Shown one piece after another: positions 4,791 to 9,696 of a stretch of DNA of 9,913 bases. The first letter of the stretch is position 1, and every line of letters starts with the position of its first letter. This stretch comes from Gammaproteobacteria bacterium (GTDB taxonomy: Bacteria; Pseudomonadota; Gammaproteobacteria; Pseudomonadales; Porticoccaceae). A program made the translations under genes and the position numbers. A model generated the notes under the pieces. It was not told the origin of the DNA, made no database searches, and saw nothing but the letters and a program-made list of their open reading frames with translations. The DNA lies in the NCBI GenBank assembly GCA_006227015.1, contig SBGI01000009.1:1-9913 (forward strand), read 5' to 3'.

Positions 4791-4840
4791 AAGAAGTCCC
4801 TCTCTTGATAATTTCCACTGCCGGATTAACCGGGATTGAT

Positions 4841-4860
4841 TACTGTATATTTATACAGTA
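4841..4860. promoter_or_regulatory. LexA (SOS) box
   Basis: TACTGTATATTTATACAGTA is a near-perfect palindrome and matches the gammaproteobacterial LexA consensus TACTGTATATATATACAGTA at all but one central position, including both CTGT/ACAG ends. It lies 28 bp before the 4889 start (plus strand) and 50 bp before the lipoprotein start (minus strand). A possible plus-strand promoter is TTGATT (4836-4841) with TAGTGT (4859-4864), 17 bp apart and covered by the box. Confidence 0.9.
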
Positions 4861-4888
4861 GTGTTGTTCCCCTACATGGAGTCGGATC

Positions 4889-5095
4889 ATGGATCAAGAA
4901 CAAAACCCGCTGCTGGATATGACTTACAAGGAGTTGCAGCAAATACATGCTTTTCTCGACTGGTTTACTTCAGAATCTGGCGAATCACTATGTCGAGCCT
5001 CGCAAGCTCCTCCTCATCTGCCGCGTCGAGTCGCGCTTCGGTTAGCCGCAAGAGTTCAGCAACTCTTGGGTCGCCATGCCCCTCCAGGCTCATAG
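4889..5095 (+). CDS. Small SOS-controlled protein, candidate antirepressor, 68 aa
   Basis: The ATG has TGGAG 7 nt upstream and follows a LexA box by 28 bp, so expression should rise on DNA damage. The first 31 residues (MDQEQNPLLDMTYKELQQIH, then AFLDWFTSESGE) read like a real helical protein. The remainder, rich in Arg, Ala and Pro, lies antisense to the last 131 bp of the repressor gene and may be less constrained. In prophages whose repressors cannot self-cleave, small LexA-controlled proteins inactivate the repressor directly (186 Tum, the Gifsy/Fels-2 antirepressors). The same logic fits here, but I see no sequence resemblance to those proteins. An antisense RNA effect on the repressor mRNA is also possible. 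Confidence 0.6.
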   Translation: MDQEQNPLLDMTYKELQQIHAFLDWFTSESGESLCRASQAPPHLPRRVALRLAARVQQLLGRHAPPGS

Positions 5096-5327
5096 GGCCT
5101 TCCCCATATTCTAGCCACTCAGCTCTACACGAGAGATGGCTGGATAGTTCGGTTATGCGTGGCTTCCTTGGGATAGACAAGCCAGAAAGCCACTTTCTGA
5201 CCCCTTCTCGTCCAACCCCTGTCAATTTCATAAGCACGCCTGCCCGCTCCCTTTCTGCATAGCCTTTTGCAGACATAGCGGCATTTAGCCTTTCGCTAAA
5301 CGCAATACATTCCTGTTCGCTATTCAT
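4965..5327 (-). CDS. CI-like phage repressor, short form without peptidase domain, 120 aa
   Basis: The N-terminal half is a helix-turn-helix domain of the CI/XRE type: FSERLNAAMSAKGYAERERA, then GVLMKLTGVGREGVRKWLSG (recognition region roughly 35-50), followed by RAEWLEYGEGPM, a phrase typical of phage repressors just before the linker. The C-terminal part is only about 40 residues, predicted helical (VAELLRLTEARLDAADEEEL). It has no S24 peptidase domain and therefore no Ala-Gly cleavage site or Ser/Lys dyad. The ATG at 5327 is chosen; an in-frame TTG at 5366 would extend it by 13 residues. It is divergent from cro with the OR operators between them. The missing peptidase means RecA-stimulated self-cleavage cannot induce the phage. 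Confidence 0.88.
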   Translation of the reverse strand: MNSEQECIAFSERLNAAMSAKGYAERERAGVLMKLTGVGREGVRKWLSGLSIPRKPRITELSSHLSCRAEWLEYGEGPMSLEGHGDPRVAELLRLTEARLDAADEEELARLDIVIRQILK

Positions 5328-5384
5328 TCGATTTGTATCTTGACCGACCGTTTTTGATATGCGCAATCATGGCATGTATCACTC

Positions 5385-5420
5385 CAACTATCAGTTGTTG
5401 ACAATAGCAACCGAAAGTTG
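5385..5420. promoter_or_regulatory. OR: two CI/Cro operators
   Basis: CAACTATCAGTTG (5385-5397) and CAACCGAAAGTTG (5408-5420) share the CAAC-N5-GTTG dyad with centres 23 bp apart, the same spacing as OL. The second is identical to both OL copies; the first has a different centre and could have a different affinity, setting the order of CI and Cro binding. Confidence 0.85.
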
Positions 5421-5426
5421 TACTTT
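5398..5426 (+). promoter_or_regulatory. Rightward early promoter PR (with overlapping PRM on the other strand)
   Basis: A consensus -35 TTGACA (5398-5403) and TACTTT (5421-5426) lie 17 bp apart, with an operator filling the spacer. The predicted start is about 5433, one or two bases before the cro ATG. On the minus strand TTGTCA (5404-5399), overlapping the PR -35 box, with GATACA (5380-5375) 18 bp away is a plausible PRM for the repressor. Confidence 0.7.
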
Positions 5427-5434
5427 TCCTAGGT

Positions 5435-5650
5435 ATGAATACAGCAATCCTTAAACAAGCAATCAAAGAAGCTGGCGGCATCAAGGTTGTAGCCGATGCA
5501 AACGGCAAATCATACGAGGCTGTCCGCAAATGGACGGTCAACGGTCTGCCCAGAACAGAGTGGACTGGTGAAACCCAGTACGCGCACGTCATTGCCAGTC
5601 TCCAAAGTGTTTATACGGCTGCGGACTTGCTTCAGAGCAGGGCCGCGTAG
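5435..5650 (+). CDS. cro: Cro-like regulator, 71 aa
   Basis: The protein begins MNTAILKQAIKEAGGIKVVA and continues DANGKSYEAVRKWTVNGLPR. This is the YdaS/Cro type of helix-turn-helix, in which a short helix pair (GIKVVADANGKSYEAVRKW, about 15-33) reads DNA. The size, divergent orientation from the repressor and position directly after PR all fit Cro, the repressor of lysogenic and early transcription in lambdoid phages. The DNA-binding helix is preceded by a single helix as in other YdaS-like Cros. The ATG lies within 1-2 nt of the predicted PR start, so the mRNA may be leaderless; AGG at 5431-5433 is too close to serve as a normal ribosome binding site. An intrinsic terminator overlaps the stop codon. 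Confidence 0.85.
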   Translation: MNTAILKQAIKEAGGIKVVADANGKSYEAVRKWTVNGLPRTEWTGETQYAHVIASLQSVYTAADLLQSRAA

Positions 5651-5663
5651 CCCTTTTTATTTA
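5639..5663 (+). terminator. Intrinsic terminator after cro (tR1-like)
   Basis: The stem AGGGC/GCCCT (5639-5643 with 5650-5654) with a 6-nt loop is followed by TTTTATTT. The cro stop codon TAG is in the hairpin. As with lambda tR1, it would attenuate PR transcription unless antiterminated. Confidence 0.7.
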
Positions 5664-5675
5664 TGTAAAAACACT

Positions 5676-5704
5676 GTGCGAACGCCAGTGCGAACAGTGA
5701 GAAC
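5676..5704. repeat. Short repeats GTGCGAAC upstream of the 5720 gene
   Basis: GTGCGAAC occurs at 5676-5683 and 5688-5695, and GTGAGAAC at 5697-5704. CACTG (5672-5676) and CAGTG (5686-5690) add an inverted repeat. The block lies between tR1 and the next ribosome binding site, where lambda has nutR and the CII site, so it could be a regulator-binding or antitermination site. No function is shown. Confidence 0.45.
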
Positions 5705-5719
5705 AATTAGGAGGAAGGC

Positions 5720-6109
5720 ATGATTCAGCGACAAATGCCGATGCTAGGAGAGCTCAAGGACCGTCATTGTTCCGTTAAAGATATTCAGAACTGCCGGACT
5801 TGGCGCGACGCCTACAAACTGGCGATGTTCACCTATGCCAGGCCGCGCCGGACAGAAACAGAGTGGGCCGAAATACTTGGCAAGTCCAAAGGCGAACTGA
5901 ACGAAATCATCAACGGTTCAGCCCGCAACCGTAAGCCAGATCCAGATTGGCAATCAGATATTGAAAATCTCGCGCATAACGACGCGATAACCGTTTATCA
6001 AGCTGCCAGAAAGAAGGGCTTGCTGTTGTGCCAGCGTTTTGACGACGAAGAAGCCGAACTGGAAGCAAGGCTGGCAGAACTTCGGGCAAAGAAAGCAAAT
6101 TCAAGGTAA
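5720..6109 (+). CDS. Putative HTH regulator in the CII position, 129 aa
   Basis: The start is ATG with a strong AGGAGGAAGG ribosome binding site. The N-terminus is MIQRQMPMLGELKDRHCSVK. A central section (TEWAEILGKSKGELNEIING, about 47-66) looks like a helix-turn-helix: a WAEILG helix, a turn, then GELNEIINGS. Next comes DWQSDIENLAHNDAITVYQA, and the C-terminus is a short coiled coil (DDEEAELEARLAELRAKK). I do not recognise a named family. The position as the first gene after cro, between two terminators, suggests a CII-like activator or another control protein. It does not resemble lambda CII closely enough to use the name. Confidence 0.8.
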   Translation: MIQRQMPMLGELKDRHCSVKDIQNCRTWRDAYKLAMFTYARPRRTETEWAEILGKSKGELNEIINGSARNRKPDPDWQSDIENLAHNDAITVYQAARKKGLLLCQRFDDEEAELEARLAELRAKKANSR

Positions 6110-6123
6110 GACCCTCCCACTAT

Positions 6124-6147
6124 GCCGCCTTCGGGCGGCTCTTTTTT
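6124..6147 (+). terminator. Intrinsic terminator before the replication genes
   Basis: GCCGCC-TTCG-GGCGGC (6124-6139), a 6-bp GC stem closed by a stable UUCG-type tetraloop, is followed by TCTTTTTT. It lies 15 nt after the stop of the preceding gene. The AGGAG of the next micro-ORF follows immediately, so transcripts must read through it to express the replication genes. Confidence 0.9.
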
Positions 6148-6158
6148 AGGAGATAGAC

Positions 6159-6248
6159 ATGAACAGACGTAGCAGTGATTTATCAATTACACGGATTTTC
6201 TACGGGGTAGTCATTGGCTTTGCAATCGTGCTGATCGTGTGCGTATGA
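6159..6248 (+). CDS. Micro-ORF, single-TM peptide, 29 aa
   Basis: The ATG has AGGAGAT 5-6 nt upstream. The product has a basic N-terminus MNRRSSDLSITR followed by one hydrophobic span (IFYGVVIGFAIVLIVCV) that ends the protein. This is a minimal inner-membrane peptide with an N-in, positively charged end. Its TGA overlaps the ATG of the next micro-ORF. It is too short for routine gene calling, but the Shine-Dalgarno and coupling support it. The function is unknown. Confidence 0.55.
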   Translation: MNRRSSDLSITRIFYGVVIGFAIVLIVCV

Positions 6249-6316
6249 CGCCGAGATTTGAAGCGGCCCTAGTAATTATCGCAGCCATCGTTCTGTTGGC
6301 CTGGGGGATTTTATGA
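6245..6316 (+). CDS. Micro-ORF, second single-TM peptide, 23 aa
   Basis: The ATG at 6245 overlaps the previous stop (ATGA), and the TGA at 6314-6316 overlaps the next start. The product is almost only a membrane span: MTPRFEAALVIIAAIVLLAW then GIL. The two consecutive tiny membrane peptides could act as a pair. There is no recognised family. Confidence 0.45.
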   Translation: MTPRFEAALVIIAAIVLLAWGIL

Positions 6317-6423
6317 GCTGGTCTGAATACGAAAAAGAAAAGGCAAAGCTGCAACAAATGAATTTATCACCTGCCGAGTATGACAAGGCAATCAGAGAGC
6401 TATTGGCAAGGCTGAAACTGTAA
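6313..6423 (+). CDS. Micro-ORF, charged helical protein, 36 aa
   Basis: The ATG at 6313 overlaps the preceding TGA, and the TAA at 6421-6423 overlaps the ATG of the replication gene (TAATG). The product starts MSWSEYEKEKAKLQQMNLSP and ends AEYDKAIRELLARLKL, an amphipathic two-helix peptide. The chain of start/stop overlaps suggests that it also sets translation of the replication initiator. No family is recognised. Confidence 0.55.
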   Translation: MSWSEYEKEKAKLQQMNLSPAEYDKAIRELLARLKL

Positions 6424-7139
6424 TGGCAAGGATAAGAACCATAAAGCCTGACTTTTGGGTAGACGAGAAGATTGTCGAGCTTTCTGCGTTCGCCAGATTG
6501 CTCTTTATCGGCCTATGGAACTTTGCCGACGATGAGGGGCGCATGGTTTTCAGTGAGAAGAAAATCAAGATGCAGATCTTCCCCGCTGACAATCTGAACA
6601 TTTCGGAGTTATTCGGGGAAATTCGGCGGGAAGGATTGGTTAATATCTATGTTGTTGATAATCAAGAGTATTTGGAGATTGTCAACTTTGCAAAACACCA
6701 AAAGATCGACAAAAGATCAGCATCAAAGCTGCCATCTTCAGAGAATCCCCCCGAATCCCCCCGAATCCCAACTACGGAATGGATCAAGGAAAGGGAAAAG
6801 GAAGATATACATACGTCGGAAGTCTCCGCCGTATCAGCGGCAAAGCCGCTTGCCTGTCCACACGAAAAAATCATCGAGATTTACCACGAGTGTTTTCCTG
6901 CTGGCCAAAAAGTTTTGCTGGCTAGATACCTGGGAAGCAAGCGCGAAAAGCAACTGACTTCCCGCTGGCGTGAAGATCAACGCCACCAGACTGAACATTT
7001 CTGGACGCAGTATTTCACCGCAGCCTCTGGCATCCCATGGCTAACCGGATCGAATGATCGAGGCTGGAAAGCGGATTTTGAATACCTGACCAGCCGCAAG
7101 GGATTTGACAGAGTTTTGGAGCAAGTGGTCGATGGATAA
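6423..7139 (+). CDS. Phage replication initiator / helicase-loader type protein, 238 aa
   Basis: The N-terminus MARIRTIKPDFWVDEKIVEL, followed by ARLLFIGLWNFADDEGRMVF, is typical of phage O-like replisome organisers with a winged helix. A Ser/Pro linker follows (residues about 101-118, where the short DNA repeats lie). The C-terminal domain has HEKIIEIYHECFP and, near the end, SGIPWLTG...WKADFEYLTSRKGF. That arrangement is found in phage replication proteins that load DnaB (DnaT-like C-terminal module). It directly precedes, and overlaps by 8 bp, a DnaB-type helicase gene, as O precedes P or gp12 in lambda and P22. As in lambda O, the replication origin may lie inside the gene. Start-stop overlap with the micro-ORF upstream implies coupled translation. 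Confidence 0.85.
   Translation: MARIRTIKPDFWVDEKIVELSAFARLLFIGLWNFADDEGRMVFSEKKIKMQIFPADNLNISELFGEIRREGLVNIYVVDNQEYLEIVNFAKHQKIDKRSASKLPSSENPPESPRIPTTEWIKEREKEDIHTSEVSAVSAAKPLACPHEKIIEIYHECFPAGQKVLLARYLGSKREKQLTSRWREDQRHQTEHFWTQYFTAASGIPWLTGSNDRGWKADFEYLTSRKGFDRVLEQVVDG
6699..6770. repeat. Short tandem repeats inside the replication gene, candidate origin
   Basis: CAAAAGATC occurs at 6699-6707 and 6710-6718 (period 11). GAATCCCCCC occurs at 6743 and 6753, with a partial third copy at 6763 (period 10). Lambdoid origins consist of iterons inside the O gene at the interdomain linker, which is where these fall. The minus strand of the second block has runs of 3, 6 and 6 G and could form a quadruplex. 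The copies are short, so the call is tentative. Confidence 0.4.
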
Positions 7140-8496
7140 CACAACACAAATCGCGGAACAGTTCGTCATCGGTGGGTTGCTGCTGTTGGGCGACATGGGC
7201 GGGGATCAGGCCCAGAAGGTTCTGGCCATGCTGAAGCCATCCAGCTTTGCCGACCTGGAGCTGTCAGTGGCCTACGACGCGATTGGCCGGGTTGCCGAGC
7301 GTGGTGGACGTGTAGACGCCTTCAGCGTGTATGCCGAGGCGCAGCGTGACAAGCGTTGCTCTGATCGCCTTGAGGATTACCTGTTTGAGCTGGCTGGAAG
7401 CTCTGGATCATCGGCAAATATCGTTTCCTACGCCGAAGCAGTGCGGGAGAAAGCGATTGAGCGTTACGCGGTGGAGTCTCTGCACAAGGCGCTTGCCATG
7501 ATTACTGATCCAACCGCTGGCGACGTACATCAGAGAATCGGACGGGCCGAGTCTGTTCTGTCTGCGCTCAACGAGCGGTCCATGCGAACTGGCGGACTGA
7601 GGCACGTTCGGGAAATCGGCAAGGAGTGGGTCGGCCAGGTATCAGCCCAAGTCGAGGGCGGTGTGCGCGGGTTCACCATGGGGATAGACGCACTGGATCG
7701 CCTGCTGTACCCGAAGCGTGTTCCTCCAGGTTCGCTGGTTGTGGTAGGTGCCCGCCCTAAGATGGCCAAGACGGCACTGATGGGAAAGATCATGTCCCAC
7801 TTCGCCCTGAAGCGGAAAGAGGCTGTCGCTTGTTTCTCACTGGAAATGCCGGACGTTCAAATCTACGAGCGGATGATTGTCGGTGAGTCTGGGGTTGACC
7901 CTGAAATCTTCTACCGTGCGGCCAAGGACGTAGACGACTGGAGCCGCGTCAACGCCGCCGCGAAGTCATACAACGAATCCCTGCTGTACGTCGATGACAC
8001 CCCAGGAGTTCGCCTCTCTCACATCCAGAGAGAAGCCAGAAGGCTCAACAAGCAACACCGAATCGGACTTGTTGCCGTTGACTACCTGACCCTGATGGAT
8101 GGCGAAGGGGCGGAGCGCAATGATCTGGCCTACGGAAAGATCACCAAGTCGCTGAAGAACTTGGCCAAGGAATTGAACTGCGTAGTCCTTCTGTTGAGCC
8201 AGCTCAATCGTGCGCTTGAATCCCGTCAGGACAAAAGACCCTTCCCATCTGACTCAAGAGACACCGGCCAGATCGAGCAGGATTGTGATCTGTGGATTGG
8301 TTTGTACCGGGAAGGTGCTTACACCGATCACCCAGACGATGACAGAACGGAGGTCATTGTTCGCATGAATCGCCACGGCAGAACCGGGACCGTGTACGTC
8401 AAGCAAGAGAACGGCGCAATCGTTGAAACGCCAGATCAGGAGCCGCGCACCGTTGATAGAAAACCGACCAGAGTCGCTTACGGGAGAGAGTCATGA
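7132..8496 (+). CDS. dnaB: DnaB-type replicative helicase, 454 aa
   Basis: The enzyme unwinds duplex DNA at the phage replication fork as a hexamer. The start used is the ATG at 7132 (MDNTTQIAEQFVIGGLLLLG), which overlaps the upstream stop and has GGAG about 10 nt upstream. An in-frame start at 7105 would overlap further. The N-terminal DnaB domain (about 1-110) has the pattern GGLLLLGD...LKPSSFADLE. The RecA-like C-terminal domain has a P-loop GARPKMAKT (206-214), Walker B LVAVDYLTLM with D317, then VVLLLSQLNRALESR and DTGQIEQDCDLWIGLYR. The length is normal for the family (about 450-470). The P-loop has Ala212 where GARPxMGKT is expected. The last four bases overlap the next ATG. Confidence 0.95.
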   Translation: MDNTTQIAEQFVIGGLLLLGDMGGDQAQKVLAMLKPSSFADLELSVAYDAIGRVAERGGRVDAFSVYAEAQRDKRCSDRLEDYLFELAGSSGSSANIVSYAEAVREKAIERYAVESLHKALAMITDPTAGDVHQRIGRAESVLSALNERSMRTGGLRHVREIGKEWVGQVSAQVEGGVRGFTMGIDALDRLLYPKRVPPGSLVVVGARPKMAKTALMGKIMSHFALKRKEAVACFSLEMPDVQIYERMIVGESGVDPEIFYRAAKDVDDWSRVNAAAKSYNESLLYVDDTPGVRLSHIQREARRLNKQHRIGLVAVDYLTLMDGEGAERNDLAYGKITKSLKNLAKELNCVVLLLSQLNRALESRQDKRPFPSDSRDTGQIEQDCDLWIGLYREGAYTDHPDDDRTEVIVRMNRHGRTGTVYVKQENGAIVETPDQEPRTVDRKPTRVAYGRES

Positions 8497-8999
8497 GCCG
8501 TTGCTACAAACGTGGAATGTCGCTTGATATTGGCCGCCAGGATCACCGCGCAAGGGTGGCAATGGCGAAGATCAAAAAGCAGTTTCCAGAAGAGGGCGCG
8601 ATGTTCTGCGCAGTGCTAGAGAGAACAATCATGGATCTGTTTCTGGATGACTGGCGAGGTCCGGCCACCGCTTACCTAAACGGCAACATGTGGCATGTCC
8701 AGATGGGCGGCGTTGACCCTGATTGGGTCCGTGACCAGTTGAAAAAAGCGGACGTCTGCTTCCACCAATTCTGCACGGTTTCTGTAGCTGGCCACGTTTC
8801 CGATAAGTGCACCGGGAAACATGACCACCTAGATAATTCTGTCAGCGCCAAAGACATGATTGCCGGTCCGTCACTGCGCGAGCGAGCAATCCAGGCGATC
8901 AACGCAACCAAGCATGAACACCCAACCCGGCGCGCACCGACAAAGCGCGAATTCTACGACCAGAAGAAACGGATTCTGGAAACAATCGAGAGCCTTTGA
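8493..8999 (+). CDS. Hypothetical phage protein after the helicase, 168 aa
   Basis: The ATG overlaps the helicase stop (ATGA) and has GGGAGAGAG upstream. The start is MSRCYKRGMSLDIGRQDHRA; a later in-frame ATG at residue 9 is possible. A middle segment MDLFLDDWRGPATAYLNGNM followed by GGVDPDWVRDQLKKADV (about 47-90) has the Leu/Ala-Trp pattern of unnamed phage early proteins in which a 'D-P-x-x-V-R-x-x-L' helix is conserved. I recall this type from phage nin regions and Mu-like phages. A CFHQFC motif lies at about 90-95. The C-terminus is basic (TRRAPTKREFYDQKKR). The function is unknown. Confidence 0.8.
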   Translation: MSRCYKRGMSLDIGRQDHRARVAMAKIKKQFPEEGAMFCAVLERTIMDLFLDDWRGPATAYLNGNMWHVQMGGVDPDWVRDQLKKADVCFHQFCTVSVAGHVSDKCTGKHDHLDNSVSAKDMIAGPSLRERAIQAINATKHEHPTRRAPTKREFYDQKKRILETIESL

Positions 9000-9002
9000 G
9001 GT

Positions 9003-9171
9003 ATGAGCCATTACGGAGTATGCAAAGGACGTCAAGCTGGACAGGAACGGCAAGCGGATACTGAAAGCGTGGATGCCGAACGTCCCACAGTTGGAAGTGA
9101 GCTATCCGGTGATCATTGCGACGAAGATTGTGGACGTGGTGATCTGGAAAATGCTTTCGAGCGGTGGATAA
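9003..9171 (+). CDS. Small phage protein, apparently frameshifted at codon 2-3
   Basis: The frame that opens with the ATG at 9003 gives a 61-aa, Asp/Arg-rich product (MSHYGVCKGRQAGQERQADT, ending at 9188) that looks like out-of-frame translation. The frame one base later (from 9010) reads ITEYAKDVKLDRNGKRILKA, then VPQLEVSYPVIIATKIVDVV and ends IWKMLSSGG at 9171. That has a real hydrophobic/charged pattern but no start codon before a TGA at 9004-9006. Removing one of the two C at 9008-9009 joins them as MSITEYAKDV. I therefore read this as a 55-aa gene with a one-base insertion, a +1 shift, or a rare ATT start at 9010. No family is recognised. Confidence 0.5.
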
Positions 9172-9201
9172 GCCCATTTATTGATTAACAGGAGAGATGA
9201 G

Positions 9202-9321
9202 ATGAAAAACAAATTAACAGACCTCAATGATCATCTTTTTATGCAGCTTGAGCGCCTTGGTGACGAGGGGCTTTCTGGTGACGCCTTGAAGGATGAAATC
9301 GCAAGGTCAAAGGCGCGGTAA
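9202..9321 (+). CDS. Truncated nin-region-type phage protein, 39 aa
   Basis: The ATG has a good AGGAGAGATGAG site upstream. The product begins [20 protein letters not shown] and ends [15 protein letters not shown] recall a phage protein family of about 70-80 aa starting 'LTDLNxHLFAQLERLxDEDL...L..EI.RSKAV', whose homology continues into 'VAEQII'. Here the stop follows SKAR directly, so the gene looks cut to its N-terminal half. The stop overlaps the next ATG (TAATG). It may still be functional as a short peptide. The function of the family is unknown. Confidence 0.7.
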   Translation: MKNKLTDLNDHLFMQLERLGDEGLSGDALKDEIARSKAR

Positions 9322-9380
9322 TGAACGGCACCTTCTGGCTCATCAAAACCGACCAGCAGAAGGCTAATTATGCAATCTGA
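9321..9380 (+). CDS. Micro-ORF, 19 aa, possible NinB-like remnant
   Basis: The ATG overlaps the previous TAA and the frame reads [19 protein letters not shown] before a TGA that lies inside the start of the next gene. The 'FWLxxxxQxxN' N-terminus resembles the first strand and helix of NinB-type recombination proteins (MKTFxLRxxxxRxNAxxxI). This could be the stub left by a deletion, or simply a coupling peptide that brings ribosomes to the 9370 start. Confidence is low because of its length. Confidence 0.3.
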   Translation: MNGTFWLIKTDQQKANYAI

Positions 9381-9696
9381 GCAAACACGACTGGAAATGC
9401 TTGAGAAGGCCAAGGAATACGCCCTGGCTGAAGCAGAGCGCGTCTACCTGACCGAGCTTCGCAAAAGCACCAAGGCCGAGCTGATGAAAGAGGCAGAGGC
9501 GCAAGGGGTAACGGCTGCCAATGCTCAAGAGCGCGAAGCCTACGCGCATCCGGCCTATATCAGCCTGTTAGAGCGGCTACGGAAAGCGACTGAAGTGGCA
9601 ACCCTTCGGCGGCTGGAATTCAAGATGAAGGAATGGGAGATCGAGGTGTGGCGAACCAAGCAGGCCACCAAAAGGGCAGAGACAAAGATCCTGTGA
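9370..9696 (+). CDS. Conserved phage helical protein, 108 aa
   Basis: The ATG at 9370 lies inside the end of the micro-ORF frame, with AGAAGG upstream. The protein starts MQSEQTRLEMLEKAKEYALA and has a conserved middle EAERVYLTELRKSTKAELMK (about 20-39), followed by AQEREAYAHPAYISLLERLR and finally EWEIEVWRTKQATKRAE. I recall this 'YLTExRKSxxAxLMxxA...AQEREAYAHPxY' pattern from many unnamed phage proteins. It is almost wholly helical and probably coiled-coil, so a structural or DNA-associated role is possible; nothing is established. The stop overlaps the next GTG (GTGA). Confidence 0.85.
   Translation: MQSEQTRLEMLEKAKEYALAEAERVYLTELRKSTKAELMKEAEAQGVTAANAQEREAYAHPAYISLLERLRKATEVATLRRLEFKMKEWEIEVWRTKQATKRAETKIL

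Noticed and set aside
4861..5262. Plus-strand ORF of 133 codons starting with GTG at 4861
   Set aside because: It is Ser-rich, lacks a ribosome binding site, and mostly shadows the repressor gene. The 4889 frame has both a Shine-Dalgarno and a plausible N-terminus.
5328..5366. TTG start adding 13 residues to the repressor
   Set aside because: It is possible, but the ATG at 5327 starts where helix 1 of CI-like proteins usually begins, and the extension lies in the probable PRM leader.
9003..9188. 61-aa MSHYG... frame as the correct protein at this locus
   Set aside because: Its composition (Asp, Glu, Arg, Gly, few hydrophobics in pattern) looks like out-of-frame reading, and the neighbouring frame has a convincing hydrophobic pattern. 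It is kept as an alternative in the feature entry.
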